From: Saccharibacillus sp. JS10
Lineage (GTDB): Bacteria; Bacillota; Bacilli; Paenibacillales; Paenibacillaceae
Assembly (NCBI RefSeq): GCF_024436065.1
Contig: NZ_JANFNS010000001.1
Location: 434,001 to 498,000, forward strand
Reading direction: 5' to 3'
DNA: 64,000 nucleotides
The notes beneath the pieces are model-generated. The model made no database searches. It saw only the letters and a list, made by a program, of their open reading frames with translations, and had not been told where the DNA came from. Positions 1-7,839 of the stretch are shown here, in pieces. Both the position numbers and the translations under genes were made by a program. Each line of letters starts with the position of its first letter. Position 1 is the stretch's first letter.

Positions 1-124
1 CGCTGTAGACTCGGTTATTGTTAGCATCTCGCTCTACGGTATCCAAAAGGCCTTTACGTTCGTAAAACCGAATTGCTCCGATATTAATGCCTACTTTTTC
101 AGCCGTTTGTCCGATTGTGAACAT
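1..124 (-). CDS. MerR-family transcriptional regulator, N-terminal part (cut by window edge)
   Basis: Only the first 41 residues are in the window; the rest lies beyond base 1. They begin MFTIGQTAEKVGI and continue with IGAIRFYERKGLL, the winged helix-turn-helix of MerR regulators (helix-turn-helix, then the arginine-phenylalanine-tyrosine-glutamate turn into wing 1). The start ATG at 124-122 has a GGAGACGAAG-like ribosome site upstream on the minus strand. It is divergent from a short-chain dehydrogenase, and a palindrome lies between the two, which is the usual arrangement for a MerR regulator activating a divergent gene. The effector cannot be judged because the C-terminal domain is missing. 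Confidence 0.85.
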   Translation of the reverse strand, partial: MFTIGQTAEKVGINIGAIRFYERKGLLDTVERDANNNRVYS

Positions 125-150
125 TTTCTTCGTCTCCTTCATTTTCCTTA

Positions 151-181
151 TTGCCCTACACTAAGTGTAGCATAGTACCCT
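151..181 (+). promoter_or_regulatory. Candidate MerR-type promoter and operator for the short-chain dehydrogenase
   Basis: A perfect dyad CTACACTAAGTGTAG lies at 156-170. It sits between a possible -35 TTGCCC (151-156) and a weak -10 TACCCT (176-181), which gives the long 19-base spacer typical of MerR-activated promoters. The dyad is seen directly; the promoter reading and the assignment to the adjacent MerR protein are inference. Confidence 0.5.
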
Positions 182-224
182 AGAAAAGTAGCCACATATT
201 CAACTGACGAAAAGGAGATTGAAC

Positions 225-935
225 ATGGAAAAGATCGCATTTGTAACAGGAGCAAACAAAGGAATCGGACTTGAAGTTGCACGTCAGCTTGGAGATCAGG
301 GTTGGAGAGTTGTTGTAGGCGCAAGAGATGCGGAAAAAGGTTTGGCGGCTGTCTCTGAGTTAAACGAACAGAAGATAGATGCTTCATTTGTGCAGATCGA
401 TATGACGGATGCTGCCAGTATCGAACAAGCGGCGAACCAGATTCGTAATGAGTATCCGGGACTATCGCTGCTGATTAACAACGCAGGAATGCCGGGTGCT
501 TTCTCTTCTTCATTTAGTGCGACGAAGGAGCAAGATTTGAGAAATGCTTTTGAAGTCAACTTCTTTGGGACGTTTCGACTGAATCAACAACTCCTACCTC
601 TGATCAAAGAGAACAGCGGTACGATTATCAATGTTTCTACCGATATGGCTTCCTTAAACTTTATGCAAAATTCTCCGTTCGTCTTGAACTGCTTCGATTA
701 TAATGCTTCCAAAACCGCGAGCAGTGCGATGACCGTAGCGATGAGTATTGAGTTGAGAGATAGCGAAGCGCAAGTGTTTGCAGTCACGCCGGGCTTCACT
801 AAGACTGATCTGAATGGAAATGCAGAAGGCGGACAATCCAAAGAAGACGGCGCGAAAGTAATCGTTCGTTATGCGACAGACGGATTACGCCATAATGGAG
901 AGCTGCTGGATGTGAATGGGATATATGCGTGGTAA
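225..935 (+). CDS. Short-chain dehydrogenase/reductase (SDR)
   Basis: A 236-residue NAD(P)-dependent oxidoreductase of the classical SDR family, substrate unknown. The N-terminal Rossmann cofactor motif is TGANKGIG, the NNAG motif stabilising the central sheet follows at about residue 85, and the catalytic Tyr and Lys are in YNASK. The ATG at 225 is preferred over the in-frame TTG at 219 because AAGGAG (212-217) leaves 7 bases to 225 but only 1 to 219. It is monocistronic, divergent from the MerR gene and probably controlled by it, suggesting induction by a reactive small molecule, although that is inference. Length is normal for the family. Confidence 0.9.
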   Translation: MEKIAFVTGANKGIGLEVARQLGDQGWRVVVGARDAEKGLAAVSELNEQKIDASFVQIDMTDAASIEQAANQIRNEYPGLSLLINNAGMPGAFSSSFSATKEQDLRNAFEVNFFGTFRLNQQLLPLIKENSGTIINVSTDMASLNFMQNSPFVLNCFDYNASKTASSAMTVAMSIELRDSEAQVFAVTPGFTKTDLNGNAEGGQSKEDGAKVIVRYATDGLRHNGELLDVNGIYAW

Positions 936-965
936 AACGATTTTAAAATAAAAGATCAAATAAAA

Positions 966-998
966 AACAGCTTCCAAGCCCTAGGCTCGGAGGCTGTT
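966..998. terminator. Bidirectional terminator
   Basis: A stem with AACAGC and GGCTCGG/AGCC-type arms is flanked by an A-rich left side and TTTT on the right. It lies between the convergent dehydrogenase gene and the 66-residue minus-strand gene, so it probably serves both. Confidence 0.75.
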
Positions 999-1002
999 GA
1001 TT

Positions 1003-1203
1003 TTAATGTGAGACTTTGAACACATGCTTGTGACGTGGGTAACTGACGCCTTTGATCCAAACGGTGAAATCCGTATACTTCTGCACCGTCCCGCCTTCAT
1101 CCACTTCCGATTCATCAATCGCATCAATGACAAAGATCGGAATCTGCATCAAAGCCGCGGCAAAAAACTCTTCATTACTAATTAGTTCTCGATAAGTTTT
1201 CAT
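1003..1203 (-). CDS. Small hypothetical protein, 66 aa
   Basis: I do not recognise this protein. It starts MKTYRELISNEEFFAA and ends in a basic, beta-like segment (WIKGVSYPRHKHVFKVSH). No signal peptide, membrane span or cysteine is visible, so it is probably cytoplasmic. ATG at 1203 is chosen because AAGGAG lies about 9 bases upstream; a TTG one codon earlier is possible. It is single and ends at the shared terminator at 966-998. The good ribosome site and terminator support it being real. Confidence 0.6.
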   Translation of the reverse strand: MKTYRELISNEEFFAAALMQIPIFVIDAIDESEVDEGGTVQKYTDFTVWIKGVSYPRHKHVFKVSH

Positions 1204-1345
1204 CAAAAAATTCTCCTTAAGCTAAAAACCAGCTCGCATATCTAAAAGAAAGCCTCATCGCTTCCGCAAGCCGTCCATTGAGTTGTTCTTATTCTAGCAA
1301 GAGAGGAAATAAACGTCCACTTGTAAAAAGTTAGGGATGTCGACG

Positions 1346-1696
1346 TTATTCGTAGATAAGGCGGTGTCTCGGTAATAGAAATTGCGTATACAAAAAGCTA
1401 ATGAACAGACTTGCGATTAAGCTGATCGTTATAAATCCGCTTAAGAAGCTTAAGTCAGTGATCGCTTTTGCGTATAGATCGTTTAGAAATAATATCGGGG
1501 CTATACCGGATGCTTTCCAACTTTGATTAAACACGGCGATGATGATGAACGACAAAGGTAAGGTTAGCATAGCGGCTAGTGCTGCGTATTCCGAATTAAG
1601 GCTTGCTTGGTACGGTTTTTTAGGCATGATTTGGCTACCGAAGTATAAGAATATGCCGGGTAGAAAAAGTAGCGTGATAGGTAGAAGTAGGTTCAT
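1346..1696 (-). CDS. Small integral membrane protein, 116 aa
   Basis: I do not recognise this family. Three hydrophobic spans are visible: residues about 3-21 (N-terminal), 40-60 and 85-108, with short charged loops between them. It has TAGGAA four bases before the ATG. It is the last of three co-directional genes (2586 to 1346) with small gaps, so it is probably translated from the same mRNA as the two upstream genes. The stretch is clearly more AT-rich than the housekeeping block that follows glnA. Confidence 0.6.
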   Translation of the reverse strand: MNLLLPITLLFLPGIFLYFGSQIMPKKPYQASLNSEYAALAAMLTLPLSFIIIAVFNQSWKASGIAPILFLNDLYAKAITDLSFLSGFITISLIASLFISFLYTQFLLPRHRLIYE

Positions 1697-1731
1697 GGGT
1701 TCCTACTGTTTCTATGTTGGATTAATCGTAA

Positions 1732-2355
1732 TTAGTTGCTTTGTTGGTTGAAAAACTTTTGAACGGTTTTGGTAACTGCTGCGTTCTCTTGTACCATCGC
1801 TAATTCTTGATTGCTACTCTGCTCCATTTCTGCTCCATAGATCGGCGTAGTCAGAATTTCAATAAATACCCCCGGAGCACTCAACGAATTGATCGCGATA
1901 TCTATTAATGTAGTTCCTTCTGGTAAATGAGAGTCTTTTGTTTCTGTGCCATAGATTCGATTGGTATTCAAATACGTTTTTTCCGTTAGTTCTGGAGCAT
2001 AGGTTAATACAATTTGTGTATACAATCCACTTTCTGCATGGATGAGTTCATATTTGTGCTTTAGAGGTCGACTGGTATCTGTGCCTTCCATCAAATCCAT
2101 ATTCCCCTCTGCCCAGTCTCCTCCTTCATTAGCCGAATAACCGGTTGCACTTACATATGTAGGTTGTAGGATGTTGCTGTATTTCTTGCTTAAAAGAGTT
2201 TCGAATTCTTCGTTCAACGCGACAAACGACTCGTAACTTGCTGTTGCGGCTTCAGAGGGTGAAGCTTCGACTGTCGAGGAATGTTGTTGTTTATAAAATG
2301 AGACGATAAGAATTGTTGCGATTAAAAAGCTAATGAGATAAATACGTTTTTTCAT
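1732..2355 (-). CDS. Hypothetical membrane-anchored extracellular protein, 207 aa
   Basis: An N-terminal basic stretch MKKR and a hydrophobic span at residues about 5-20 form an uncleaved signal anchor or signal peptide; there is no lipobox. The remaining 185 residues are polar and look extracellular, ending in a Q/N-rich helix. No known domain is recognised. GGAGG lies 8 bases before the ATG. It sits 21 bases downstream of a small membrane protein gene and 35 bases upstream of another, suggesting a three-gene operon with a cell-envelope role that cannot be specified. Confidence 0.6.
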   Translation of the reverse strand: MKKRIYLISFLIATILIVSFYKQQHSSTVEASPSEAATASYESFVALNEEFETLLSKKYSNILQPTYVSATGYSANEGGDWAEGNMDLMEGTDTSRPLKHKYELIHAESGLYTQIVLTYAPELTEKTYLNTNRIYGTETKDSHLPEGTTLIDIAINSLSAPGVFIEILTTPIYGAEMEQSSNQELAMVQENAAVTKTVQKFFNQQSN

Positions 2356-2376
2356 TAGACAGCCTCCGTTTTTGAA

Positions 2377-2586
2377 TTACAAGTTACTAGGGATCATTGA
2401 AAGTTGCACACAGATGAGACTTAGAATGAAGAAGAAAATCATAATAAGGATCGATGATAGAAGGCTTACGAGTATTCGGTTTTTCTGAGACATTTTGACT
2501 GTGACTGAGCGTAAAAGGATGTGAACCATGAAGAAATTGATGATAGCAGCAAATAGACTTACGATTGCACTTGTTTCCATTGGCAT
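2377..2586 (-). CDS. Small two-span membrane protein, 69 aa
   Basis: Two hydrophobic segments at residues about 7-27 and 40-64 are separated by a short basic loop (VKMSQKNR). No domain is recognised. AAGGAG precedes the ATG by 4 bases; an alternative ATG two codons later would have a more usual gap of 10, so the start may be 2580. First gene of the three-gene minus-strand group. Confidence 0.55.
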   Translation of the reverse strand: MPMETSAIVSLFAAIINFFMVHILLRSVTVKMSQKNRILVSLLSSILIMIFFFILSLICVQLSMIPSNL

Positions 2587-2815
2587 AAAACTCCTTGCTT
2601 TAGACTAAATCTATTTATTTACTGTTTTTAGTATACCATTTTAAAAGGAATTTATTAATAATCCCAATCCCATTTTCTATCTTTATATTCCATATAGTTC
2701 TTAAGAACCTTTTTCTAGTGTAGTTCTTTAATATTACTTTTTGCTTGCTTGGTTGTTATCTATAACTTATAATTCATTTTATGTTACAAAATTTAGCTTT
2801 AGGGGGATTTTTATC

Positions 2816-3490
2816 ATGAAAAAGAGTAATAAGAAAATTGTAATTGCGATGAGCGCGATGCTATTGGTAGGCGCACCCGCTACTTACGCAGCATCGGCAC
2901 AAGTAGTAAAAGGAACCGTATTAGCATACAACTACATTGTTAATAACGTTACATCAACAGGTAGCGCATCAAATTCCAAGCCGATCGTAGTGAACGGAAA
3001 AACTTATTTGCCGGTAGATATGGTCAAAGAAGGAACAAAAGTGAATGTTACTGTGGATTCGAAGAGTAAAACGGTTCGTTTTGGGGAAAAGAATGGGAAG
3101 ACTCCTTTTAAGTCGCTTATTTCGAGTTATGATGATTACGAGATCACAAAAAAGAAAGCTTATACAAAAATTGGAGAATCGACCTTTGATGAAGTTTTGG
3201 TTTCTAATGATAGAATTAGTCGTATGATTTCATTACAACTAAAAAAAGGCTATCAAACTTTGCATCTTGAAATAGCAGCACTTCCATACGATAAATCTCA
3301 AGAAAGAAAATCTGTAAGTTTTAAAGTTAAGAACATGGATAACTTTAAAGAAATTTATTCTTTTTCTGTAAATGTAGATGATCGTATACAATCTTTTGAT
3401 ATTGACGTTGCTAATGTAAACGATCTCTATATCACTTCTTCCTCTCAATCCCCAACTAGCGTTATCTTACCTACATCATATTTCAAATAA
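2816..3490 (+). CDS. Secreted stalk-domain protein (copper amine oxidase N-terminal-like), 224 aa
   Basis: The N-terminus MKKSNKKIVIAMSAMLLV with a following APATYA is a Sec signal peptide with an Ala-x-Ala cleavage site near residue 25. Residues about 58-95 (PIVVNGKTYLPVDMV, then VDSKSKTVRFG) match the stalk domain long called copper amine oxidase N-terminal domain, abundant in Paenibacillus surface proteins; no catalytic domain follows. The C-terminal 110 residues resemble a beta-sandwich and are not recognised. ATG 2816 is chosen over an upstream in-frame start because AGGGGGA precedes it and a signal peptide then begins at residue 1. A surface role is likely, ligand unknown. Confidence 0.8.
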   Translation: MKKSNKKIVIAMSAMLLVGAPATYAASAQVVKGTVLAYNYIVNNVTSTGSASNSKPIVVNGKTYLPVDMVKEGTKVNVTVDSKSKTVRFGEKNGKTPFKSLISSYDDYEITKKKAYTKIGESTFDEVLVSNDRISRMISLQLKKGYQTLHLEIAALPYDKSQERKSVSFKVKNMDNFKEIYSFSVNVDDRIQSFDIDVANVNDLYITSSSQSPTSVILPTSYFK

Positions 3491-3549
3491 TTCATGATTC
3501 TTATACACATAGTAATGAATATTCATCATATTTCATGAGGAGGATCAAA

Positions 3550-4797
3550 ATGAAAAAATGGTTTTTGTTTTTATTAGCTTCGGTAGTTTTATTATGTAAT
3601 TTCAGCTCAAACGTATTCGCTGCTGAAAAAGAGTGGAAAGAAATGAGTCCATTGCCGGAAGCTAGGTCTGCTGCTGCTGTAGTAACTGTAAATGGAAAAA
3701 TTTATACGATCGGAGGTTCTGCAGGAGGAAGTGAATCTGCTAAAGGCGTAAAAAAAGATACTACATATGTATACGATCCTATCCAAAATTCGTGGAGTAT
3801 TAAAGCTCCTATGCCTACTGCACGTGCAGCTGTTACTGCTGCGGTATACAATGATGAAATCTATGTTATCGGCGGCTATTATGGCACTAACAACACTAGA
3901 ACGAATAAGGTAGAAGTTTACAATACGAAAAATGATACATGGAGAACAATTTCTCCTATGTCCTCTGCTCGCTCTTGGGCTTCTGCAGTGACTGTAGGAA
4001 ATAAAATTTATGTTATTGGAGGACACGATAGCTCTAAGCTTTTAAATACGGTAGAGAGCTTTGATATTGCGACACAAACATGGAAGCAACAAAACAACTT
4101 CCCAACAGCATCTCAAGCGAAGTCGGTTATCTACTATGATGGAAACATCTACGCAATGGGTGGAGCCTATCAGATTGAGCGCGACAACGGAGTATACAAG
4201 CTTGACTTGGAAAAAGATACTTGGTCAAAAATATCCGTAATGCCTCAAACTCGAAATGGTAGCGGAGCTTTTTTGTACCAGAACCAAATCTATATTGTGG
4301 GCGGGACCACTGGAAGCAAAGATAATGACGTAGATAATGCTTTAGATGACATTTTAGTCTATAACCCTAAAAACAATGAGTTCTCTCTTTTTGAGAAAAT
4401 CCCTTTCGCAAGAGGGCAAGTTTCTTCGTTAGTGATCGACGAAGAAATTTATTTAGTTGGGGGAGTAACGCAAAGTGGAATAATAAATACGGTTGAGAAA
4501 CTTGCTCTAAAAGATGAGTCACCCTCTCCCAATCAGCCAGATAACCCATCGGAAAAAAGCAATCGTGCCTTCTTAGTTATTACCATGCTTAACGGATTGG
4601 AAAAAGAATATGATCTACCGATGTCCGATATTCAAAATTTCGTTAGCTGGTATGATACTAAGGATGGAGGAGTAGGACCTTCACGTTTCACAATCGATAA
4701 ATATTCTAATAACAAAGGACCTTTCACAAAACGAACTGATTCTGTGATCTTTAGCAGTATTCTCACATTTGAAGTAAACGAGTATGCTGATAACTAA
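3550..4797 (+). CDS. Secreted Kelch-repeat beta-propeller protein with conserved C-terminal domain, 415 aa
   Basis: A Sec signal peptide (residues 1-24, ending VFA-A) is followed by six Kelch repeats, each with an IY-[VTAL]-x-GG strand turn, at residues 51, 104, 153, 200, 247 and 300, and with paired Trp/Pro signature positions between; this predicts a six-bladed propeller. Residues 320-337 form a Pro/Ser/Asn linker. The last 78 residues (338-415), with ITMLNGLEKEYDLPM, WYDTKDG, NNKGPF and ILTFEVNEY, match a C-terminal module I recall from many secreted Paenibacillus/Bacillus proteins of different architecture. ATG 3550 is preferred over 3535 because GAGGAGG lies between them. It follows the stalk-domain gene by 59 bases. 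Ligand unknown. Confidence 0.85.
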   Translation: MKKWFLFLLASVVLLCNFSSNVFAAEKEWKEMSPLPEARSAAAVVTVNGKIYTIGGSAGGSESAKGVKKDTTYVYDPIQNSWSIKAPMPTARAAVTAAVYNDEIYVIGGYYGTNNTRTNKVEVYNTKNDTWRTISPMSSARSWASAVTVGNKIYVIGGHDSSKLLNTVESFDIATQTWKQQNNFPTASQAKSVIYYDGNIYAMGGAYQIERDNGVYKLDLEKDTWSKISVMPQTRNGSGAFLYQNQIYIVGGTTGSKDNDVDNALDDILVYNPKNNEFSLFEKIPFARGQVSSLVIDEEIYLVGGVTQSGIINTVEKLALKDESPSPNQPDNPSEKSNRAFLVITMLNGLEKEYDLPMSDIQNFVSWYDTKDGGVGPSRFTIDKYSNNKGPFTKRTDSVIFSSILTFEVNEYADN

Positions 4798-4925
4798 TTT
4801 TCAATGGGTATATTTATAAACAAAAAATTAGACAGATGATACAGCTTTCTTTTAAAAATATGAGTCATTTTTAGCTTGAAATTTTTTGATAAAAAACATT
4901 GAGGATTGATTAGTAAGGATCAAAT

Positions 4926-4960
4926 AAAAGTCCACTTCAATTATATTGAAGTGGACTTTT
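4926..4960. terminator. Bidirectional terminator between Kelch and lipoprotein genes
   Basis: Perfect 15-base-pair stem (AAAAGTCCACTTCAA paired with its complement) around a 5-base loop, with U/A runs on both sides, placed between convergent genes. Confidence 0.9.
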
Positions 4961-4971
4961 ATTTATAAACT

Positions 4972-5403
4972 CTATTCAACTTTCACTTTTATACCGTAAA
5001 CCGCGGAACCTTCTCTCCAGTCTCCTGACACTCCATATACATACTCACCCGGTTTTTCAGGCACTCTAAAAGTATTTCCATCCTCTTCTAACTCGACAAA
5101 CTTCGAAGAACTAATATGTTGTCTCACATTTAATTCTTCAGGCTCTTCCTCAAAAATCAGATTGACAATAGCATTTGGTTGAACGGTTATGGAATCTTTA
5201 TTTTTTGCAATATCCCAAGGACCTCCATAAGTCATTTCACCGTTCCAATTATACGTAACAACTCTTGCTATTTGATTCTGTTCGGTTTGTCCATTGGCTT
5301 CAATCTCTAATAAAGGCGGATATTCAAGTTTCTCATATGGCACACAAGCGGTAATGGACACCAGTGCAATCAATATACATAAACAAAATATGGTTTTTTT
5401 CAT
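4972..5403 (-). CDS. Putative lipoprotein, 143 aa
   Basis: A short basic N-terminus, a hydrophobic core and the lipobox ITAC (Cys at residue 20) predict a lipoprotein anchored on the outer face of the membrane. The mature part is rich in Glu and beta strands, with a repeated YxYGVSGDW-like end (GEYVYGVSGDWREGSAVYG); no family is recognised, although the fold may be an immunoglobulin-like or copper-binding-like sandwich. GGGAGG precedes the ATG by 6 bases. Monocistronic, convergent with the Kelch gene. Confidence 0.7.
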   Translation of the reverse strand: MKKTIFCLCILIALVSITACVPYEKLEYPPLLEIEANGQTEQNQIARVVTYNWNGEMTYGGPWDIAKNKDSITVQPNAIVNLIFEEEPEELNVRQHISSSKFVELEEDGNTFRVPEKPGEYVYGVSGDWREGSAVYGIKVKVE

Positions 5404-5646
5404 ACGAAACCTCCCTCTTTCAACTTATAAGAATTAGTCACATTGCAAAATAAATTTTACAAGTCGTTAAATAAACGATTACAAGATAGAATTAGTTTAT
5501 ATCTTATAATTTTCGGAAAACTTTTTATTTTCAAATTTAGATTAGAACTGAAAATTATAACACTAAAATTTCTATTGCTAATGTGTATAAATAACAAATT
5601 CCGTGGTCATAACGTGGTCACGAGCTTAAATGTGATAACAACAAAA
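5404..5646. other. AT-rich intergenic region, no gene seen
   Basis: This stretch between the lipoprotein start and the glnA terminator is AT-rich and carries no credible coding frame; it must hold the lipoprotein promoter, but I could not fix its hexamers. Confidence 0.6.
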
Positions 5647-5691
5647 AGCCATAGCAGGGCTGTGCAATATGCACAATCCCTTGCTATGGCT
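5647..5691 (-). terminator. glnA transcription terminator
   Basis: Stem arms AGCCATAGCA and TGCTATGGCT enclose an inner GGG/CCC and TGTGCA/TGCACA hairpin, followed on the minus strand by TTTTTGTTG. It lies 14 bases past the glnA stop codon. Confidence 0.85.
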
Positions 5692-5704
5692 GGATTTGTA
5701 AGTC

Positions 5705-7033
5705 CTAGTAAAGCGTCATGTACTGGTCTCTCTCCCATTGATGAACTTGTGTTCTGTACATATCCCACTCAATCTCTTTCAACTCATAGAAGTGAGTAAG
5801 CGCGTGCTCGCCCATCGCTTGCACAACAACTTCATCGCGAATCATTTCGCTCAAAGCTTCTTTCAGATCCGCTGGAAGGCTTGGGATGCCTTCTTCGATG
5901 CGCTCTTCTTCCGACATCACATAGATGTTACGGTCGATCGGAGCTGGGAGCTTCAGTTGTCTGCGGATGCCGTCCAGACCGGACTTGAGCATCACAGCAA
6001 GAGCCAGATATGGGTTCGCAGCCGGGTCTGGGTTACGGACTTCGATACGCGTGCTCATACCGCGCGATGCCGGGATACGGATCATCGGACTGCGGTTACT
6101 TGCCGACCAAGCTACGTAGCAAGGAGCTTCATAACCCGGTACCAAACGCTTGTACGAGTTAACCGTCGGGTTCGTGATTGCAGCAAAAGCGCGTGCGTGC
6201 TTCAGTACGCCAGCCATATAATAACGAGCGGTATCACTCAGACCGAGTGTGTCGCTTTCGTCATAGAACGCATTTTCGTTACCACGGAACAGCGATTGGT
6301 GACAGTGCATACCGGAACCGTTCATGCCGAACAATGGTTTTGGCATAAATGTCGCATGCAGTCCGTGTTGACGAGCGATCGTTTTTACAACCAGTTTGAA
6401 CGTTTGGATCTGATCGGCAGCTTTCATCGCATTCTCGTATTTGAAGTCGATCTCGTGTTGACCCGGTGCGACTTCGTGGTGAGACGCTTCGATCTCAAAG
6501 CCCATTTCTTCGAGTGTGATTACGATTTCGCGGCGGCAGTTTTCACCAAGGTCCATAGGCGCCAGATCGAAATAACCACCTTGGTCATTCAATTCGTCGG
6601 TAGGATTGCCTCTTTCGTCTGTACGGAACAAGAAGAATTCAGGTTCAGGGCCTACGTTCATTGCACTGAAGCCCATTTCTTCCGCTTCTTCAAGTGCGCG
6701 ACGCAATACCGCACGCGGGTCACCTGCGAAAGGACTACCATCCGGCATATAAATATCGCAGATCAGACGAGCGACGCGGTTTTCAGTTACCCAAGGGAAG
6801 ATAACCCAAGTGTCCAAATCCGGGTACAGGTACATATCGGATTCTTCAATCCGTACATAACCTTCGATCGAAGAACCGTCGAACATCATTTTGTTGTCGA
6901 GTGCTTTAACCAACTGACTCACTGGAATTTCAACGTTTTTAATCGATCCAAGCAAATCGGTAAACTGAAGACGAATAAAACGAACGTTTTCTTCTTTCGC
7001 AATACGCAAAATATCCTCTTTAGTGTAACTCAA
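5705..7033 (-). CDS. glnA: Glutamine synthetase, type I-alpha
   Basis: Catalyses ATP-dependent ligation of ammonium to glutamate in the cytoplasm, the main ammonium assimilation step. The 442 residues have the usual length and motifs: [19 protein letters not shown] near residue 50 (including the Arg that mediates feedback inhibition in the Gram-positive GSI-alpha class), [16 protein letters not shown] and the ATP-binding region [17 protein letters not shown]. The start is TTG, behind GAGGAGAGG, as also known for Bacillus glnA. It is the second gene of the glnR-glnA unit, 213 bases after glnR, and ends at a strong terminator. GlnR repression through the upstream box is expected, with GlnA acting as feedback-inhibited chaperone of GlnR in relatives. 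Confidence 0.97.
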   Translation of the reverse strand: MSYTKEDILRIAKEENVRFIRLQFTDLLGSIKNVEIPVSQLVKALDNKMMFDGSSIEGYVRIEESDMYLYPDLDTWVIFPWVTENRVARLICDIYMPDGSPFAGDPRAVLRRALEEAEEMGFSAMNVGPEPEFFLFRTDERGNPTDELNDQGGYFDLAPMDLGENCRREIVITLEEMGFEIEASHHEVAPGQHEIDFKYENAMKAADQIQTFKLVVKTIARQHGLHATFMPKPLFGMNGSGMHCHQSLFRGNENAFYDESDTLGLSDTARYYMAGVLKHARAFAAITNPTVNSYKRLVPGYEAPCYVAWSASNRSPMIRIPASRGMSTRIEVRNPDPAANPYLALAVMLKSGLDGIRRQLKLPAPIDRNIYVMSEEERIEEGIPSLPADLKEALSEMIRDEVVVQAMGEHALTHFYELKEIEWDMYRTQVHQWERDQYMTLY

Positions 7034-7245
7034 GATACCCTCTCCTCTTCATGTCTGTTCTATATCTTCAAAGCTTATATACTTCGAAGAGTTCACCCTT
7101 GTACTCTATTCGCTTGGAGCAAGAAAATCCCTGCCCTTTTTTCGAAAAAGAATCCAAGTGGATTTAAGCAAAATGTAGTGTACATCGTTGTCGTATAAAA
7201 GCTGACTTATCGATGCGACTTTTTATAAGTAACGCAATTTCTTTT

Positions 7246-7659
7246 TTACTTGCGATTGAAGAAACGCGACAATTCGCCTTGAATCAACGATACTTGACCC
7301 GGTTTTTTGCCAGATACAAGCTGTTGCTTAAGCATACGGTGAAGCTGCGAATCGGAAAGCTCTTTGCGCTTTTCTTCGGTCGCGGCATTCAGTACGGTCG
7401 CTTCTTCGGATTCTTTCGTGACAGGATTCATCACTTGCTTGATCCCTGCAATGTTGACACCTTTTTCGATCAGAGCCTTGATCTCAAGCAAACGCTCTAC
7501 ATCGTTAAACGAAAACAAACGCTGATTCCCCGATGTACGTGCCGGAACGATCAAACTGTGTTGCTCATAATAGCGGATTTGCCGCGCGGATAAATCCGTT
7601 AATTTCATTACAATGCCTATCGGGAACAAGGCCATATTTCTGCGAATGTCGTCGCCCAT
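7246..7659 (-). CDS. glnR: Glutamine synthetase repressor GlnR (MerR family)
   Basis: A 137-residue dimeric DNA-binding repressor of nitrogen genes. The start MGDDIRRNMALFPIGIV is chosen by close agreement with Bacillus GlnR and by GGAAGG 11 bases upstream; an upstream extension of 26 codons is rejected. The helix-turn-helix with LSARQIRYYE and the wing SGNQRLFSF are at residues 18-50. The C-terminal tail (GELSRFFNRK) is the region that in relatives senses feedback-inhibited glutamine synthetase. It is upstream of glnA and downstream of ynbB, as in Bacillus, and has its own promoter and GlnR box. Confidence 0.96.
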   Translation of the reverse strand: MGDDIRRNMALFPIGIVMKLTDLSARQIRYYEQHSLIVPARTSGNQRLFSFNDVERLLEIKALIEKGVNIAGIKQVMNPVTKESEEATVLNAATEEKRKELSDSQLHRMLKQQLVSGKKPGQVSLIQGELSRFFNRK

Positions 7660-7788
7660 AGATTCATCAACCTTCCAATGTACTATTCTGGGTTTCGTCT
7701 TAGACTTTCTCTGATCCCGACTGGCTAGGTCATACAAACCCTGTCATTCGGTGTTGTGGTTTTGGGACGAAACCTTAATCTCTATCTT

Positions 7789-7839
7789 ATTGTACATATG
7801 CTGATAGGAAGTGTCAATGACGTGTTAGATTAACTTACA
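7789..7839 (-). promoter_or_regulatory. glnR-glnA promoter with GlnR/TnrA box
   Basis: On the minus strand a consensus -35 TTGACA (7817-7812) and -10 TACAAT (7794-7789) are 17 bases apart. Immediately upstream, 7823-7839 reads TGTTAGATTAACTTACA on the plus strand, a perfect match to the GlnR/TnrA consensus TGTNA-N7-TNACA. The box overlaps the stop codon of ynbB. The motif and promoter are seen; autoregulation by GlnR is established for this family and inferred here. Confidence 0.9.

Noticed and set aside
1539-1751. Plus-strand open frame of 70 codons
   Set aside because: Antisense to the 116-aa membrane protein gene, no ribosome site.
5738-7198. Long plus-strand open frame of 486 codons
   Set aside because: It is antisense to glnA, lacks a ribosome site and a credible protein composition; it is a shadow of the glnA frame.
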